The notes beneath the pieces are model-generated. The model saw nothing but the letters and a program-made list of their open reading frames with translations. It had not been told where the DNA came from and did no database searches. Made by a program: the position numbers and the translations under genes. Positions 1-7,578 of a DNA stretch of 12,759 nucleotides are shown one piece after another. This DNA comes from Methylococcaceae bacterium NSM2-1 (lineage in GTDB: Bacteria; Pseudomonadota; Gammaproteobacteria; Methylococcales; Methylomonadaceae): the NCBI GenBank assembly GCA_002256705.1, contig NQJI01000059.1, positions 1-12,759 on the forward strand, given 5' to 3'. Every line of letters starts with the position of its first letter. The stretch's first letter is position 1.

Positions 1-223
1 TGAATCAACACAAAATGTGTTGGCGGGATTAACGGCAAGAGAAGCAAAAGTTTTGCGTATGCGTTTTGGTATCAATATGAATACTGATCATACGCTTGAA
101 GAGGTGGGCAAACAGTTTGATGTAACCCGTGAACGAATCCGTCAAATTGAAGCAAAAGCATTAAGAAAGTTAAGACATCCTTCCAGGTCAGAGCAATTAA
201 GATGTTTTCTGGACGGTGAGTAG
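1..223 (+). CDS. rpoD: RNA polymerase sigma-70 factor RpoD, C-terminal fragment
   Basis: This is the 3' end of the primary sigma factor gene; the rest lies upstream of the window and codons begin at base 2. The roughly 73 visible residues are region 4, which binds the -35 promoter element. The helix-turn-helix is evident in [20 protein letters not shown], followed by the [17 protein letters not shown] tail, which is nearly identical to the end of E. coli RpoD. The stop codon TAG at 221-223 comes at the family's usual place. There is no terminator between this gene and the tRNA 11 nt downstream, so the two are probably on one transcript. Identity is essentially certain. Confidence 0.97.
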   Translation, partial: ESTQNVLAGLTAREAKVLRMRFGINMNTDHTLEEVGKQFDVTRERIRQIEAKALRKLRHPSRSEQLRCFLDGE

Positions 224-234
224 ATAACGAATAA

Positions 235-311
235 GGGCCCTTAGCTCAGTTGGTTAGAGCGTCCGACTCATAATCGGCAGGTCGTAGGTTCAAGTCCTAC
301 AGGGCCCACCA
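235..311 (+). tRNA. tRNA-Ile2 (anticodon CAU, needs lysidine modification)
   Basis: A complete 77-nt cloverleaf with encoded CCA. The acceptor stem is GGGCCCT (235-241) with AGGGCCC (301-307), the D stem GCTC (244-247) with GAGC (257-260), the anticodon loop CTCATAA (267-273) with CAT at 269-271, and the T arm is 284-300. CAU could mean Met or Ile2. The acceptor pairs C4-G69 and C5-G68 and the anticodon arm core CGACTCATAATCG match E. coli tRNA-Ile2, the substrate of the lysidine synthetase TilS, and not elongator tRNA-Met. I therefore call Ile2, which reads AUA codons. The 27-43 pair is a T/C mismatch. E. coli ileX also lies near rpoD. Confidence 0.9.
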
Positions 312-316
312 TTAAT

Positions 317-344
317 AAAAAAGGCTGCTTATGCAGCCTTTTGT
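317..344 (+). terminator. Intrinsic terminator after the tRNA
   Basis: A perfect 8-bp stem, AAGGCTGC (321-328) with GCAGCCTT (333-340), closes a 4-nt loop TTAT. It is flanked by an A run before it and a T-rich stretch after it. It ends the rpoD-tRNA transcript and separates it from metK. The A/T flanks could allow some activity in both directions. Confidence 0.85.
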
Positions 345-378
345 ATATTTGGGTTTTATCATTTAAGAAGGTGGTAGC

Positions 379-1545
379 GTGAGCAATAATTTTAGTTTTA
401 CATCAGAATCCGTTTCAGAAGGACACCCCGATAAAGTCGCGGATCAAATTTCAGATGCTGTCCTTGATGCCTTATTAGCACAAGATCCCCGGTCCCGAGT
501 TGCTTGTGAAACACTGGTAAAAACCGGAATGGTTCTTCTGGCGGGTGAAATTACCACCAATGCATGGGTTGATCTGGAAGCGCTGGTCAGAAAAGTGGTT
601 TGCGAAATCGGTTACGATCATGGCGACATAGGCTTTGACGGCCAAAGTTGTGCCGTATTAAATGCCATTGGCAAACAATCTGCTGATATTGCGATGGGTG
701 TTGATGAAGCCGAAAATCATGAGCAGGGTGCAGGTGACCAGGGCTTAATGTTTGGTTATGCCAGTAATGAAACCGATGTGTTAATGCCCGCTCCGATTAC
801 CTATGCGCATTTGCTGGTCAAGCGTCAGGCGGAAGTGCGTAAAAATAAAACTCTGTCATGGTTACGTCCTGATGCAAAGAGTCAGATCACTTTCAGATAC
901 GAAAATAACAAGCCAGTAGCAATTGATGCAGTGGTTTTATCTACTCAGCATTCGCCAGAAATTAGTAACAAGGCATTGCATGAGGCGGTGATGGACGAAA
1001 TTATTTTGCCAGTCCTGCCTAAAGAATGGTTACATAAAGATACCAAATATTTTATTAATCCGACTGGACAGTTCATCATTGGGGGCCCTGTAGGCGATTG
1101 CGGTTTAACGGGTCGAAAAATTATCGTAGATACTTACGGCGGAATGGCAAGACACGGCGGCGGTGCTTTTTCGGGTAAAGATCCATCAAAAGTTGACCGG
1201 TCTGCAGCCTATATGGCGCGTTATGTTGCAAAAAACATTGTTGCGGCCGGTTTAGCGGAGCGTTGTGAAATTCAGGTTTCTTATGCGATTGGTGTTGCAG
1301 AGCCCACTTCCATAAGTGTTGAAACCTTTGGTACCGGTAAAATCAGTGAAGACAGACTGGTACAGATTATCAGGGATAACTTTGATCTGAGACCTAAAGG
1401 CTTGATTACGATGTTGGATTTGTTAAAACCCATCTATCAGACCACCGCAGCCTATGGACATTTTGGTCGTACAGAAGACTCCTTCAGTTGGGAAAAAACT
1501 GACAAGGTTGATGCATTAAGAGATGCCGCTGGTCTTCAACAATAA
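379..1545 (+). CDS. metK: S-adenosylmethionine synthase MetK
   Basis: Cytosolic enzyme that makes S-adenosylmethionine from ATP and L-methionine, releasing phosphate and pyrophosphate. The 388-residue product is close to the usual length of about 384. GHPDK near residues 15-19, the ATP-binding [12 protein letters not shown] at 117-128 and the glycine-rich [16 protein letters not shown] around 260-274 are the family signatures. The start is GTG at 379, chosen because AGAAGG at 366-371 stands 7 nt upstream and the N-terminus aligns with the family. It opens a cluster with ahcY 15 nt downstream and metF beyond. I see no SAM riboswitch in the short 5' leader, which is mostly terminator and ribosome binding site. 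Confidence 0.98.
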   Translation: MSNNFSFTSESVSEGHPDKVADQISDAVLDALLAQDPRSRVACETLVKTGMVLLAGEITTNAWVDLEALVRKVVCEIGYDHGDIGFDGQSCAVLNAIGKQSADIAMGVDEAENHEQGAGDQGLMFGYASNETDVLMPAPITYAHLLVKRQAEVRKNKTLSWLRPDAKSQITFRYENNKPVAIDAVVLSTQHSPEISNKALHEAVMDEIILPVLPKEWLHKDTKYFINPTGQFIIGGPVGDCGLTGRKIIVDTYGGMARHGGGAFSGKDPSKVDRSAAYMARYVAKNIVAAGLAERCEIQVSYAIGVAEPTSISVETFGTGKISEDRLVQIIRDNFDLRPKGLITMLDLLKPIYQTTAAYGHFGRTEDSFSWEKTDKVDALRDAAGLQQ

Positions 1546-1560
1546 ACACAGGACAAACAA

Positions 1561-2853
1561 ATGAGCCAACAAGATTATAAAGTTGCCGATATCGCTTTGG
1601 CAGCATGGGGCCGAAAAGAAATCAACATCGCTGAAACCGAAATGCCGGGCTTGATGGCATTGCGTGAAGAATATGGTGCAGAACAACCGCTAAAAGGTGC
1701 GCGGATCGCCGGTTGTTTGCACATGACCATACAAACAGCGGTATTAATTGAAACCCTGACTGCTTTAGGTGCAGAAGTGCGCTGGTCGTCGTGCAATATT
1801 TTTTCTACGCAGGATCATGCGGCGGCAGCGATGGCGGCAGCAGGTATTCCTGTTTTCGCCTGGAAGGGCGAAACCGAAGAAGAAGCTGAATGGTGTATAG
1901 CTCAGACTATTGAAGGTCTTGATGGTTGGCGGCCCAATATGATTCTCGATGATGGCGGTGATTTAACCCTCATGATGCATGACAAATATCCTGAATTAAT
2001 GGCTGATGTTAAAGGTTTGTCTGAAGAAACCACCACGGGCGTGTTGCGTCTGTATGAAATGGTGACAAAAGGCACGTTAAAAGTACCTGCTTTTAATGTC
2101 AACGACTCAGTGACCAAATCAAAATTTGATAACCTGTACGGCTGCCGCGAGTCTTTGGTTGATGGCATCAAGCGAGCAACCGATGTCATGATTGCAGGCA
2201 AAATTGCCGTGGTCTGCGGTTACGGTGATGTTGGTAAAGGCTGCGCTCAATCATTGCGTGGACTAGGCGCAACGGTGTGGATTACTGAAATTGACCCCAT
2301 TTGTGCTTTGCAAGCCGCTATGGAGGGTTATCGCGTTGTCACCATGGAAGAAGCCGCACCTGTCGCCAATATTTTTGTTACCGCGACAGGTAATTTCAAT
2401 ATTATCACCCATAAGCATCTGGTCGCTATGAGAGATCAGGCAATAGTGTGTAATATTGGCCATTTTGATGCAGAAATAGAGATTTCCTCATTGCGTCAAT
2501 ATGAATGGGAAAATATCAAACCCCAGGTTGATCATGTTATTTTTCCTGATGGCAAACGCCTGATTATTCTGGCTGAAGGCCGCCTGGTTAATCTGGGTTG
2601 TGGTACAGGACACCCCAGTTTTGTGATGTCGAACTCGTTCTGTAACCAGGTTTTAGCACAAATAGAACTGTGGAAAAACTCCGCTCAGTATGAGAATAAA
2701 GTCTATATACTGCCTAAAAAACTGGATGAAAAAGTCGCCAGATCGCACCTTAATCAATTGGGCGTGAATCTGACGGTCTTAACCGATGCACAAGCCAAGT
2801 ACATTAATGTTCCGGTTGAAGGACCTTATAAAGCGGATCATTATCGTTATTGA
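1561..2853 (+). CDS. ahcY: Adenosylhomocysteinase (S-adenosylhomocysteine hydrolase)
   Basis: NAD-dependent enzyme that splits S-adenosylhomocysteine into homocysteine and adenosine, relieving product inhibition of methyltransferases. The 430-residue length is normal for bacterial forms. Visible signatures are [13 protein letters not shown] near residue 54, the substrate-site stretch [13 protein letters not shown] (179-191), the Rossmann motif GYGDVGKG (220-227), and the C-terminal [18 protein letters not shown], which carries the conserved tail contacting NAD. It starts 15 nt after metK with AGGA a few bases upstream, so it is almost surely co-transcribed. The gap is too short to hold a SAH riboswitch, which precedes ahcY in some other proteobacteria. 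Confidence 0.98.
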   Translation: MSQQDYKVADIALAAWGRKEINIAETEMPGLMALREEYGAEQPLKGARIAGCLHMTIQTAVLIETLTALGAEVRWSSCNIFSTQDHAAAAMAAAGIPVFAWKGETEEEAEWCIAQTIEGLDGWRPNMILDDGGDLTLMMHDKYPELMADVKGLSEETTTGVLRLYEMVTKGTLKVPAFNVNDSVTKSKFDNLYGCRESLVDGIKRATDVMIAGKIAVVCGYGDVGKGCAQSLRGLGATVWITEIDPICALQAAMEGYRVVTMEEAAPVANIFVTATGNFNIITHKHLVAMRDQAIVCNIGHFDAEIEISSLRQYEWENIKPQVDHVIFPDGKRLIILAEGRLVNLGCGTGHPSFVMSNSFCNQVLAQIELWKNSAQYENKVYILPKKLDEKVARSHLNQLGVNLTVLTDAQAKYINVPVEGPYKADHYRY

Positions 2854-2859
2854 TTTATC

Positions 2860-2981
2860 ATCGTTCCCACGCTCCGGTTTGGGAATGCAGTCTGCAGAGA
2901 CGCAACTATTGCGTCTCAATCACAGCAGCAAGGCACGCAGAGCGTCCACAGCGGTATTTCCACGGAGACCGTGGGAACGAT
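2860..2981. repeat. Palindromic mosaic repeat (MITE/REP-like) between ahcY and metF
   Basis: A 122-bp element with perfect 11-bp inverted ends, ATCGTTCCCAC (2860-2870) and GTGGGAACGAT (2971-2981). Inside are several hairpins: TTCCCA (2864-2869) with TGGGAA (2880-2885), the perfect 9-bp stem GAGACGCAA (2897-2905) with TTGCGTCTC (2909-2917) around a CTA loop, an imperfect one near 2931-2946, and CCACGG (2960-2965) with CCGTGG (2969-2974). It has no open reading frame of its own and fills most of the 158-bp gap. I recall similar elements scattered through methanotroph genomes, but there is only one copy here. It may affect transcript stability or read-through into metF. Confidence 0.8.
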
Positions 2982-3011
2982 ACATTTTAGATTTCCGTCA
3001 GTGAGACCAAA

Positions 3012-3869
3012 ATGCAATCACAAAAAAAACATCCCCAACTGTTCAGTTTTGAATTTTATCCACCTAAAACGGAAGAAGGTGTGGCAAATTTGCAAATTGT
3101 GCATAGCAAGCTGGCAAAACTTAATCCCGACTTTTTTTCTGTCACCTTTGGAGCAGGTGGCTCAACCCGCGACCTTACCTTTGACACGGTTGTCGCTATT
3201 CAAGCTAAAGGCATAGCCGCCGCCCCGCATTTATCCTGTGTTGCCTCAACCAAAGACAATATTCGTGCGATTCTCAAAGACTATCAGGACAATGGCATTG
3301 CCAAAATTGTCGCGTTAAGAGGTGATTTGCCTTCCGGCATGATGTCAGCGGGTGAATTCCGCTATGCCAATGAGCTGGTCGAGTTTATTCGTCAGGAAAC
3401 CGGTGATTACTTTCAGATCCATGTTGCTGCCTATCCTGAAGTGCATCCGCAGTCAGCAAGCGGCATTGAAGATTTTAAAAACTTCAAGCGTAAAGTTGAG
3501 GCGGGTGCGAATGCAGCGATTACCCAGTATTTTTATAATGCCGAGGCGTATTTTTATTTCCGTGATAGTTGCGAAAAGAATGGCATAGATATTCCTGTCG
3601 TTCCCGGCATTATGCCGATTACGCAATATACACAACTGTTCCGCTTTTCTGAAATGTGCGGCGCGGATATTCCCCGCTGGATGAGAAAACGCCTGGAAGG
3701 TTTTGGCGATGATCGTGCATCAATACAAGCGTTCGGTTTGGATTTGGTTACAAATCTGTGTCAGCGATTATTGGACAGTGGTGCGCCCGGACTGCATTTC
3801 TACACTATGAATCAAGCTGCGCCCACCTTGGCGATTTTGGAAAATTTGCAAATCAAGGCGCAAGACTAA
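3012..3869 (+). CDS. metF: Methylenetetrahydrofolate reductase MetF
   Basis: FAD enzyme that reduces 5,10-methylene-tetrahydrofolate to 5-methyl-tetrahydrofolate, the methyl donor for making methionine from homocysteine. The 285-residue protein matches the usual 280-296. The N-terminal SFEFYPPKT carries E14, equivalent to the E. coli catalytic Glu28. IVALRGDLP carries D105, equivalent to Asp120, which tunes the flavin. A longer frame overlaps the start in another register, but ATG 3012 gives the standard N-terminus. The ribosome binding site is weak (GTGAG about 8 nt upstream) and lies just outside the palindromic repeat. It completes the metK-ahcY-metF methyl cycle set and may be partly insulated from ahcY by the repeat. 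Confidence 0.97.
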   Translation: MQSQKKHPQLFSFEFYPPKTEEGVANLQIVHSKLAKLNPDFFSVTFGAGGSTRDLTFDTVVAIQAKGIAAAPHLSCVASTKDNIRAILKDYQDNGIAKIVALRGDLPSGMMSAGEFRYANELVEFIRQETGDYFQIHVAAYPEVHPQSASGIEDFKNFKRKVEAGANAAITQYFYNAEAYFYFRDSCEKNGIDIPVVPGIMPITQYTQLFRFSEMCGADIPRWMRKRLEGFGDDRASIQAFGLDLVTNLCQRLLDSGAPGLHFYTMNQAAPTLAILENLQIKAQD

Positions 3870-4154
3870 AGGGGCAAATTATGACAAGTGCACTCTATGG
3901 AATGCACTTTGCATAATTGTACTTATCTTAAGTTTGTTCTCGAACCCAAGCATCTGCTATTGTTCTTGTAAACAAGTACTTGCAAGACGCTAACTAATTT
4001 ATTTTATTATTGCTAAATCAGTATTTAGCGCAATATTAAGCTCTATAAAATAAGGTTAGAGCTTTTGTTTGCGAATGTCGTGGTGTAGCTAACTTTTGTG
4101 AAACTAGCTTAATGCGAATAAATTCGCGCTTATAGTTTAGCACCAACATTATTA
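3870..4154. other. AT-rich, hairpin-dense intergenic spacer before bioA
   Basis: No gene of normal size lies in these 285 bases. Four inverted repeats are visible: AAGTGCA (3886-3892) with TGCACTT (3903-3909); TATTGC (4008-4013) with GCAATA (4030-4035) enclosing TAAAT/ATTTA; the terminator listed separately at 4038-4070; and GCGAA (4114-4118) with TTCGC (4123-4127). A tiny 11-codon frame, ATG 3881 to TAA 3916, follows AAAGGGG at 3868-3874. Weak sigma-70 candidates exist for bioA, such as TTGTGA (4096-4101), 17 nt, TAAATT (4119-4124), but none is convincing. bioA has no evident Shine-Dalgarno sequence. Confidence 0.6.
4038..4070 (+). terminator. Candidate intrinsic terminator upstream of bioA
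   Basis: AAGCTCTA (4038-4045) pairs perfectly with TAGAGCTT (4057-4064) over an 11-nt loop, and the tail continues TTGTTT. It would stop any transcript still running from metF. The AT-rich stem and long loop make it weaker than the one after the tRNA. It could also act as an attenuator in a bioA leader if transcription starts upstream of it. Confidence 0.55.
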
Positions 4155-5504
4155 ATGACTAACCGAGCCATTTCCAACCGTGATCTTTTCGTTTTGTGGC
4201 ATCCCTGTACACAAATGAAGGACCATGAAACCTTCCCGATTATTCCCATTAGAAAAGGCCAGGGCATTTGGCTGGAAGATTTTGACGGCAATCGTTATCT
4301 GGATGCCATCAGTTCATGGTGGGTTAATTTGTTTGGTCATGCCAATCCGTCTATCAATGCCGCTCTAAAAGAACAGCTCGATACCCTGGAGCATGTGATT
4401 TTTGCCGGTTTTACCCACGAGTCCGCCGTCAAATTGGCGGAAAAACTGGTGGAATTCACTCCCGAAGGGCTTGATCGTTGTTTCTATGCCGACAATGGTT
4501 CGGCTGCGGTGGAGGTCGCGCTCAAGATGAGCTTCCACTATTGGCTCAATTACGGGCAAACGCAGAAAACCAAATTCATTACTCTTGAAAACAGTTATCA
4601 CGGCGAAACTTTGGGCGCATTGGCCGTCGGCAATGTGCCGTTATATAAGGAAACTTACGCGCCGTTATTAATGGATGTGATAACCGTGCCTGGGCCGGAT
4701 TGTTACAACCGTGAACCTGGCGAGTCATGGGGGGATTATTCCGCACGCCGCTTTGCGCTCATGGAACAGACGCTACAAGAACATGCAGAAACTGTCTGCG
4801 CAGTTATTATCGAGCCTTTAGTGCAGTGCGCGGGCAGCATGCGCATGTACGATCCGGTTTATTTAAAATTGCTACGCGCAGTTTGCGATAAATATAATGT
4901 GCATTTAATCGCCGATGAAATCGCTGTCGGTTTTGGACGCACGGGGACTCTGTTTGCCTGTGAACAAGCTGGCATCAGCCCTGATTTTATGTGTCTGTCC
5001 AAAGGTTTAACGGGCGGTTATTTGCCGTTGTCGGCGGTGTTAACCACTCATCAGGTTTATCAGGCGTTTTACGATGATTATCAAAAGCTGACTGCATTTC
5101 TGCATTCTCATAGTTATACGGGTAATGCGCTGGCATGCAGAGCGGGACTCGCAACCCTGGAAATTTTTCAGCAACACAATGTTATCGAAAACAATAAACG
5201 GCTGGCCGGGATCATGGCAAAAGCGGCGGCGCGTTTTAACGAGCATCCACATGTGGCCGAAGTCCGGCAGACTGGCATGATACTGGCGATTGAAATGGTC
5301 AAAAACAAATACACACGAGAGCCTTATCCGTGGCAAGAACGCCGGGGGCTTAAAGTCTACCAATATGCGCTGTCTAAAGGTGTATTATTACGTCCGCTAG
5401 GCAATGTCATTTATTTTATGCCTCCTTACATTATTACCGAGGAGGAGCTTTTATTAATCGCTGAAGTGGCTTGGGATGGCATACAGCGCGCGGTTAAGGA
5501 TTAA
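4155..5504 (+). CDS. bioA: Adenosylmethionine-8-amino-7-oxononanoate aminotransferase BioA
   Basis: Pyridoxal-phosphate enzyme of biotin synthesis. It moves an amino group to 7-keto-8-aminopelargonate, giving 7,8-diaminopelargonate; S-adenosylmethionine is the usual donor. The 449-residue protein shows WHPCTQM (15-21), SSWW (53-56), NSYHGET (146-152), DEIAVGFGRTG (254-264, with D254 contacting the cofactor) and the Schiff-base lysine K283 in LSKGLTGG. Position 18 is Cys where E. coli has Tyr17, a substrate-site residue; other proteobacterial forms that I recall share HPCTQM. The C-terminal PLGNVIYFMPPYII is typical of BioA. No other biotin genes are in the window. The gene is followed at once by rsmE. 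Confidence 0.95.
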   Translation: MTNRAISNRDLFVLWHPCTQMKDHETFPIIPIRKGQGIWLEDFDGNRYLDAISSWWVNLFGHANPSINAALKEQLDTLEHVIFAGFTHESAVKLAEKLVEFTPEGLDRCFYADNGSAAVEVALKMSFHYWLNYGQTQKTKFITLENSYHGETLGALAVGNVPLYKETYAPLLMDVITVPGPDCYNREPGESWGDYSARRFALMEQTLQEHAETVCAVIIEPLVQCAGSMRMYDPVYLKLLRAVCDKYNVHLIADEIAVGFGRTGTLFACEQAGISPDFMCLSKGLTGGYLPLSAVLTTHQVYQAFYDDYQKLTAFLHSHSYTGNALACRAGLATLEIFQQHNVIENNKRLAGIMAKAAARFNEHPHVAEVRQTGMILAIEMVKNKYTREPYPWQERRGLKVYQYALSKGVLLRPLGNVIYFMPPYIITEEELLLIAEVAWDGIQRAVKD

Positions 5505-5505
5505 T

Positions 5506-6276
5506 ATGCGAGTTTCCAGATTATTTACGCCAATGCATTTGGCTTCAGGCAAACACATTGAGCTGGATGACGACAACGGGCATTATGTCAGAACGGTACT
5601 GCGTTTAAAAAAAGAGGCTGAAATCATTTTATTCAACGGGGCCGGCGGCGAATATTTGTGTACCGTTGCCGAAGTCAGTCGAAAAATGGTGCTGATTTTG
5701 ATTAACAAATGGCTGGATCGTAGTGTTGAATCGCCGTTGTCAGTGACTCTGGGCTTGGGCATATCGCGTGGAGACAGAATGGACTTGTCGGTGCAAAAAG
5801 CAGTGGAACTGGGCGTTAATCACATCACACCGTTATTAACCGAGCGCTGCGTGGTGCAATTTAAAGGCGAAAAAAAACCGCAACGCTTGTTGCATTGGCA
5901 AAAAATAGTCCAACACGCGGCCGAACAAAGCGGCAGAACAACCTTGCCCGAATTGACCGAGATAGAACACTTGCAATTGTGGGTAGGTAAACAGAAAGGC
6001 TTGAAAGTGTTTCTAGATCCTTACGCAGAAACAACTTTGGCAGACCTAACCCCGGAAGTCATGCATGTGACTTTACTCACCGGTCCCGAAGGCGGTTTCT
6101 CCGACCAGGAGCGCGAAGTCGCAAGGGCTGCCGGATTTATTCCGGTCCGCTTGGGTAGCCGCATATTAAGAACCGAAACTGCATCACTTGCCGCCCTGGC
6201 CGCCGTGCAAATGTTGTGGGGCGATTTTGGAACGCCGGCTTTGCCTGTGCCACACTCCTCGATGGATGTAGCATGA
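5506..6276 (+). CDS. rsmE: 16S rRNA (uracil-1498-N3)-methyltransferase RsmE
   Basis: SPOUT-class methyltransferase that puts a methyl group on N3 of U1498 in 16S rRNA, using S-adenosylmethionine. The N-terminal MRVSRLF opens the PUA-like domain, and the knotted C-terminal domain shows EQSGR (140-144), LLTGPEGGF (190-198) and LGSRILRTETA (216-226), the SAM-binding knot. I chose ATG 5506, not the in-frame ATG 5476 inside bioA, because AAGGA at 5496-5500 precedes it and MRVSRLF matches the family start. It begins 1 nt after the bioA stop. At 256 residues it is a little longer than E. coli's 243, with a short extra C-terminal tail. Confidence 0.96.
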   Translation: MRVSRLFTPMHLASGKHIELDDDNGHYVRTVLRLKKEAEIILFNGAGGEYLCTVAEVSRKMVLILINKWLDRSVESPLSVTLGLGISRGDRMDLSVQKAVELGVNHITPLLTERCVVQFKGEKKPQRLLHWQKIVQHAAEQSGRTTLPELTEIEHLQLWVGKQKGLKVFLDPYAETTLADLTPEVMHVTLLTGPEGGFSDQEREVARAAGFIPVRLGSRILRTETASLAALAAVQMLWGDFGTPALPVPHSSMDVA

Positions 6277-7157
6277 TGCGCTATCTTTTCTATACATTTG
6301 TTCCGCTATTGGTGTTACTGGCTGCTATATCGTTGGCTTGCATCGTGAGCTATTTTATTGTGCAAGGCATAGGCGAGTTTGTCCCTTTCCGAAAAATAAT
6401 CAGTAAATCAACACAGCTTTTTCTTGTGCTGAGTATTTTCCCGGCGATGGCTTATCTGAAAATCAACAAAGAAGAGTTGGGATTTGCACCAAGACCGGTA
6501 TTCTTAAAGCAATTGTTACAAGGATTCGGGCTGGGCTTTATAACCTTGATGCCCGTTTTTATTATCCTATATGTGCTTGAAATCAATATGATTGATGAGA
6601 CGCGCACTTGGACGTTCGGGCTGTTAACGAGAGATATCATCATTAGTTTATTGCTTGCACTGATAATTTCACTGATTGAAGAGCCGCTGTTTCGAGGTAT
6701 TTTGTTAGCTGGTTTAAGCAAGAAACTTCCAGTCATTGCGGCCATTTTGATTAGCTCAACCTATTATGCTGCATTGCATTTTTTAAGCAGCAAAACTGAC
6801 ATACCTGTTCAGGATATTAACCTGTTCAGTGGTTTTAAATTGCTGGGCGAAGCAATTGGCAACTTGCTGAATCCCAATATTCTATCGGCGTTTTTTGCAT
6901 TGCTTTTGGTGGGTGTTTTTTTAGCCGTACTCAGAACGCGGGTAAATACCAGTCTGGGTCTATGTATCGGTTGCCATACCTGCTGGGTATGGCAAATAAA
7001 AATGAGCAAACAATTGTTTAACACCGATTTTAACTCGGACTATCTTTATCTGGTCAGTAGTTATGATGGTGTTATCGGGCCGCTAGTCACGGGCTGGCTG
7101 ATGTTGGCAATTGCGGGTTATTTTGCTTATCAACGATTTAGGAATGTGCATGATTAA
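6273..7157 (+). CDS. CPBP-family (CAAX protease-like) integral membrane metalloprotease
   Basis: A 294-residue, strongly hydrophobic protein with about seven to eight membrane segments. The CPBP/Abi family signatures are visible: EEPLFRG with E136, E137 and R141; YYAALHFL with H169; and GCHTCWVW with H235. These Glu and His residues form the metal site in the CAAX type II proteases. The Asn that often follows the last His is not present, as in family members that I recall with an HAGWV-type motif. ATG 6273 overlaps the rsmE stop (ATGA), indicating translational coupling; ATG 6276 is equally possible. It heads a run of membrane-lipid genes. Its substrate cannot be told from sequence; prenyl-protein processing is unlikely in a bacterium. 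Confidence 0.85.
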   Translation: MMRYLFYTFVPLLVLLAAISLACIVSYFIVQGIGEFVPFRKIISKSTQLFLVLSIFPAMAYLKINKEELGFAPRPVFLKQLLQGFGLGFITLMPVFIILYVLEINMIDETRTWTFGLLTRDIIISLLLALIISLIEEPLFRGILLAGLSKKLPVIAAILISSTYYAALHFLSSKTDIPVQDINLFSGFKLLGEAIGNLLNPNILSAFFALLLVGVFLAVLRTRVNTSLGLCIGCHTCWVWQIKMSKQLFNTDFNSDYLYLVSSYDGVIGPLVTGWLMLAIAGYFAYQRFRNVHD

Positions 7158-7159
7158 TT

Positions 7160-7578
7160 ATGAATAACAACTCTTCAGAAAATAGTCCTCGCACCAGTCG
7201 CTTTTATAATGTCTTATCGGCATTTTTGGCATTTTTTCTCTGGGGCGGTTGGGCGTACTTTGTGAATGGAAGCACTGATATTACCAGGTGCCTAATCTCA
7301 GGACTCACGCAAGGAACAGCCAGTTTTATTATCACTTTAGTGATGGTGCATTGGTCTCTTGGCTTTTCAATCATTTACCGGGCAACTTTTTACAATTACC
7401 GTTAGCGGTGTTTTTTACAGTGAGTATCACCGGCAGTTATCTAGTGGGAATACATTTACTTGTTGATACCCCGGAAATTTTTTATACCATATCTCCCGCC
7501 TTATCAGTTGCATTTGCATTTTGTTGGTACACGGCTTATAAGTTACGAAATTCCAGCGATAAGAGGTCATCACAGTGA
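7160..7578 (+). pseudogene. Four-helix membrane protein gene, frameshifted at a poly-T tract
   Basis: I do not recognise the family. The first frame from ATG 7160 gives two membrane helices and then stops at TAG 7403-7405. Reading resumes in the -1 frame and runs to TGA 7576-7578. Adding one T to the five-T run at 7387-7391 joins them into a 139-residue protein with the smooth junction YRATFLQLPLAVFF and four membrane helices (about residues 17-37, 50-75, 76-101 and 107-130). The second half keeps an uninterrupted frame. It begins 2 nt after the CPBP stop, and its end overlaps the next start (GTGA). This is either a real one-base deletion or a homopolymer error. No good -1 slippery heptamer is present. 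Confidence 0.7.

Noticed and set aside
1546..1560. SAH riboswitch upstream of ahcY
   Set aside because: The metK-ahcY gap is 15 nt, far too short for the aptamer, and no such fold is apparent upstream of metK either.
7385..7405. Programmed -1 frameshifting in the four-helix gene
   Set aside because: The frame-0 codons ACT TTT TAC do not form a good slippery heptamer, because the A-site tRNA would mispair after slipping, and I see no strong stem just downstream.
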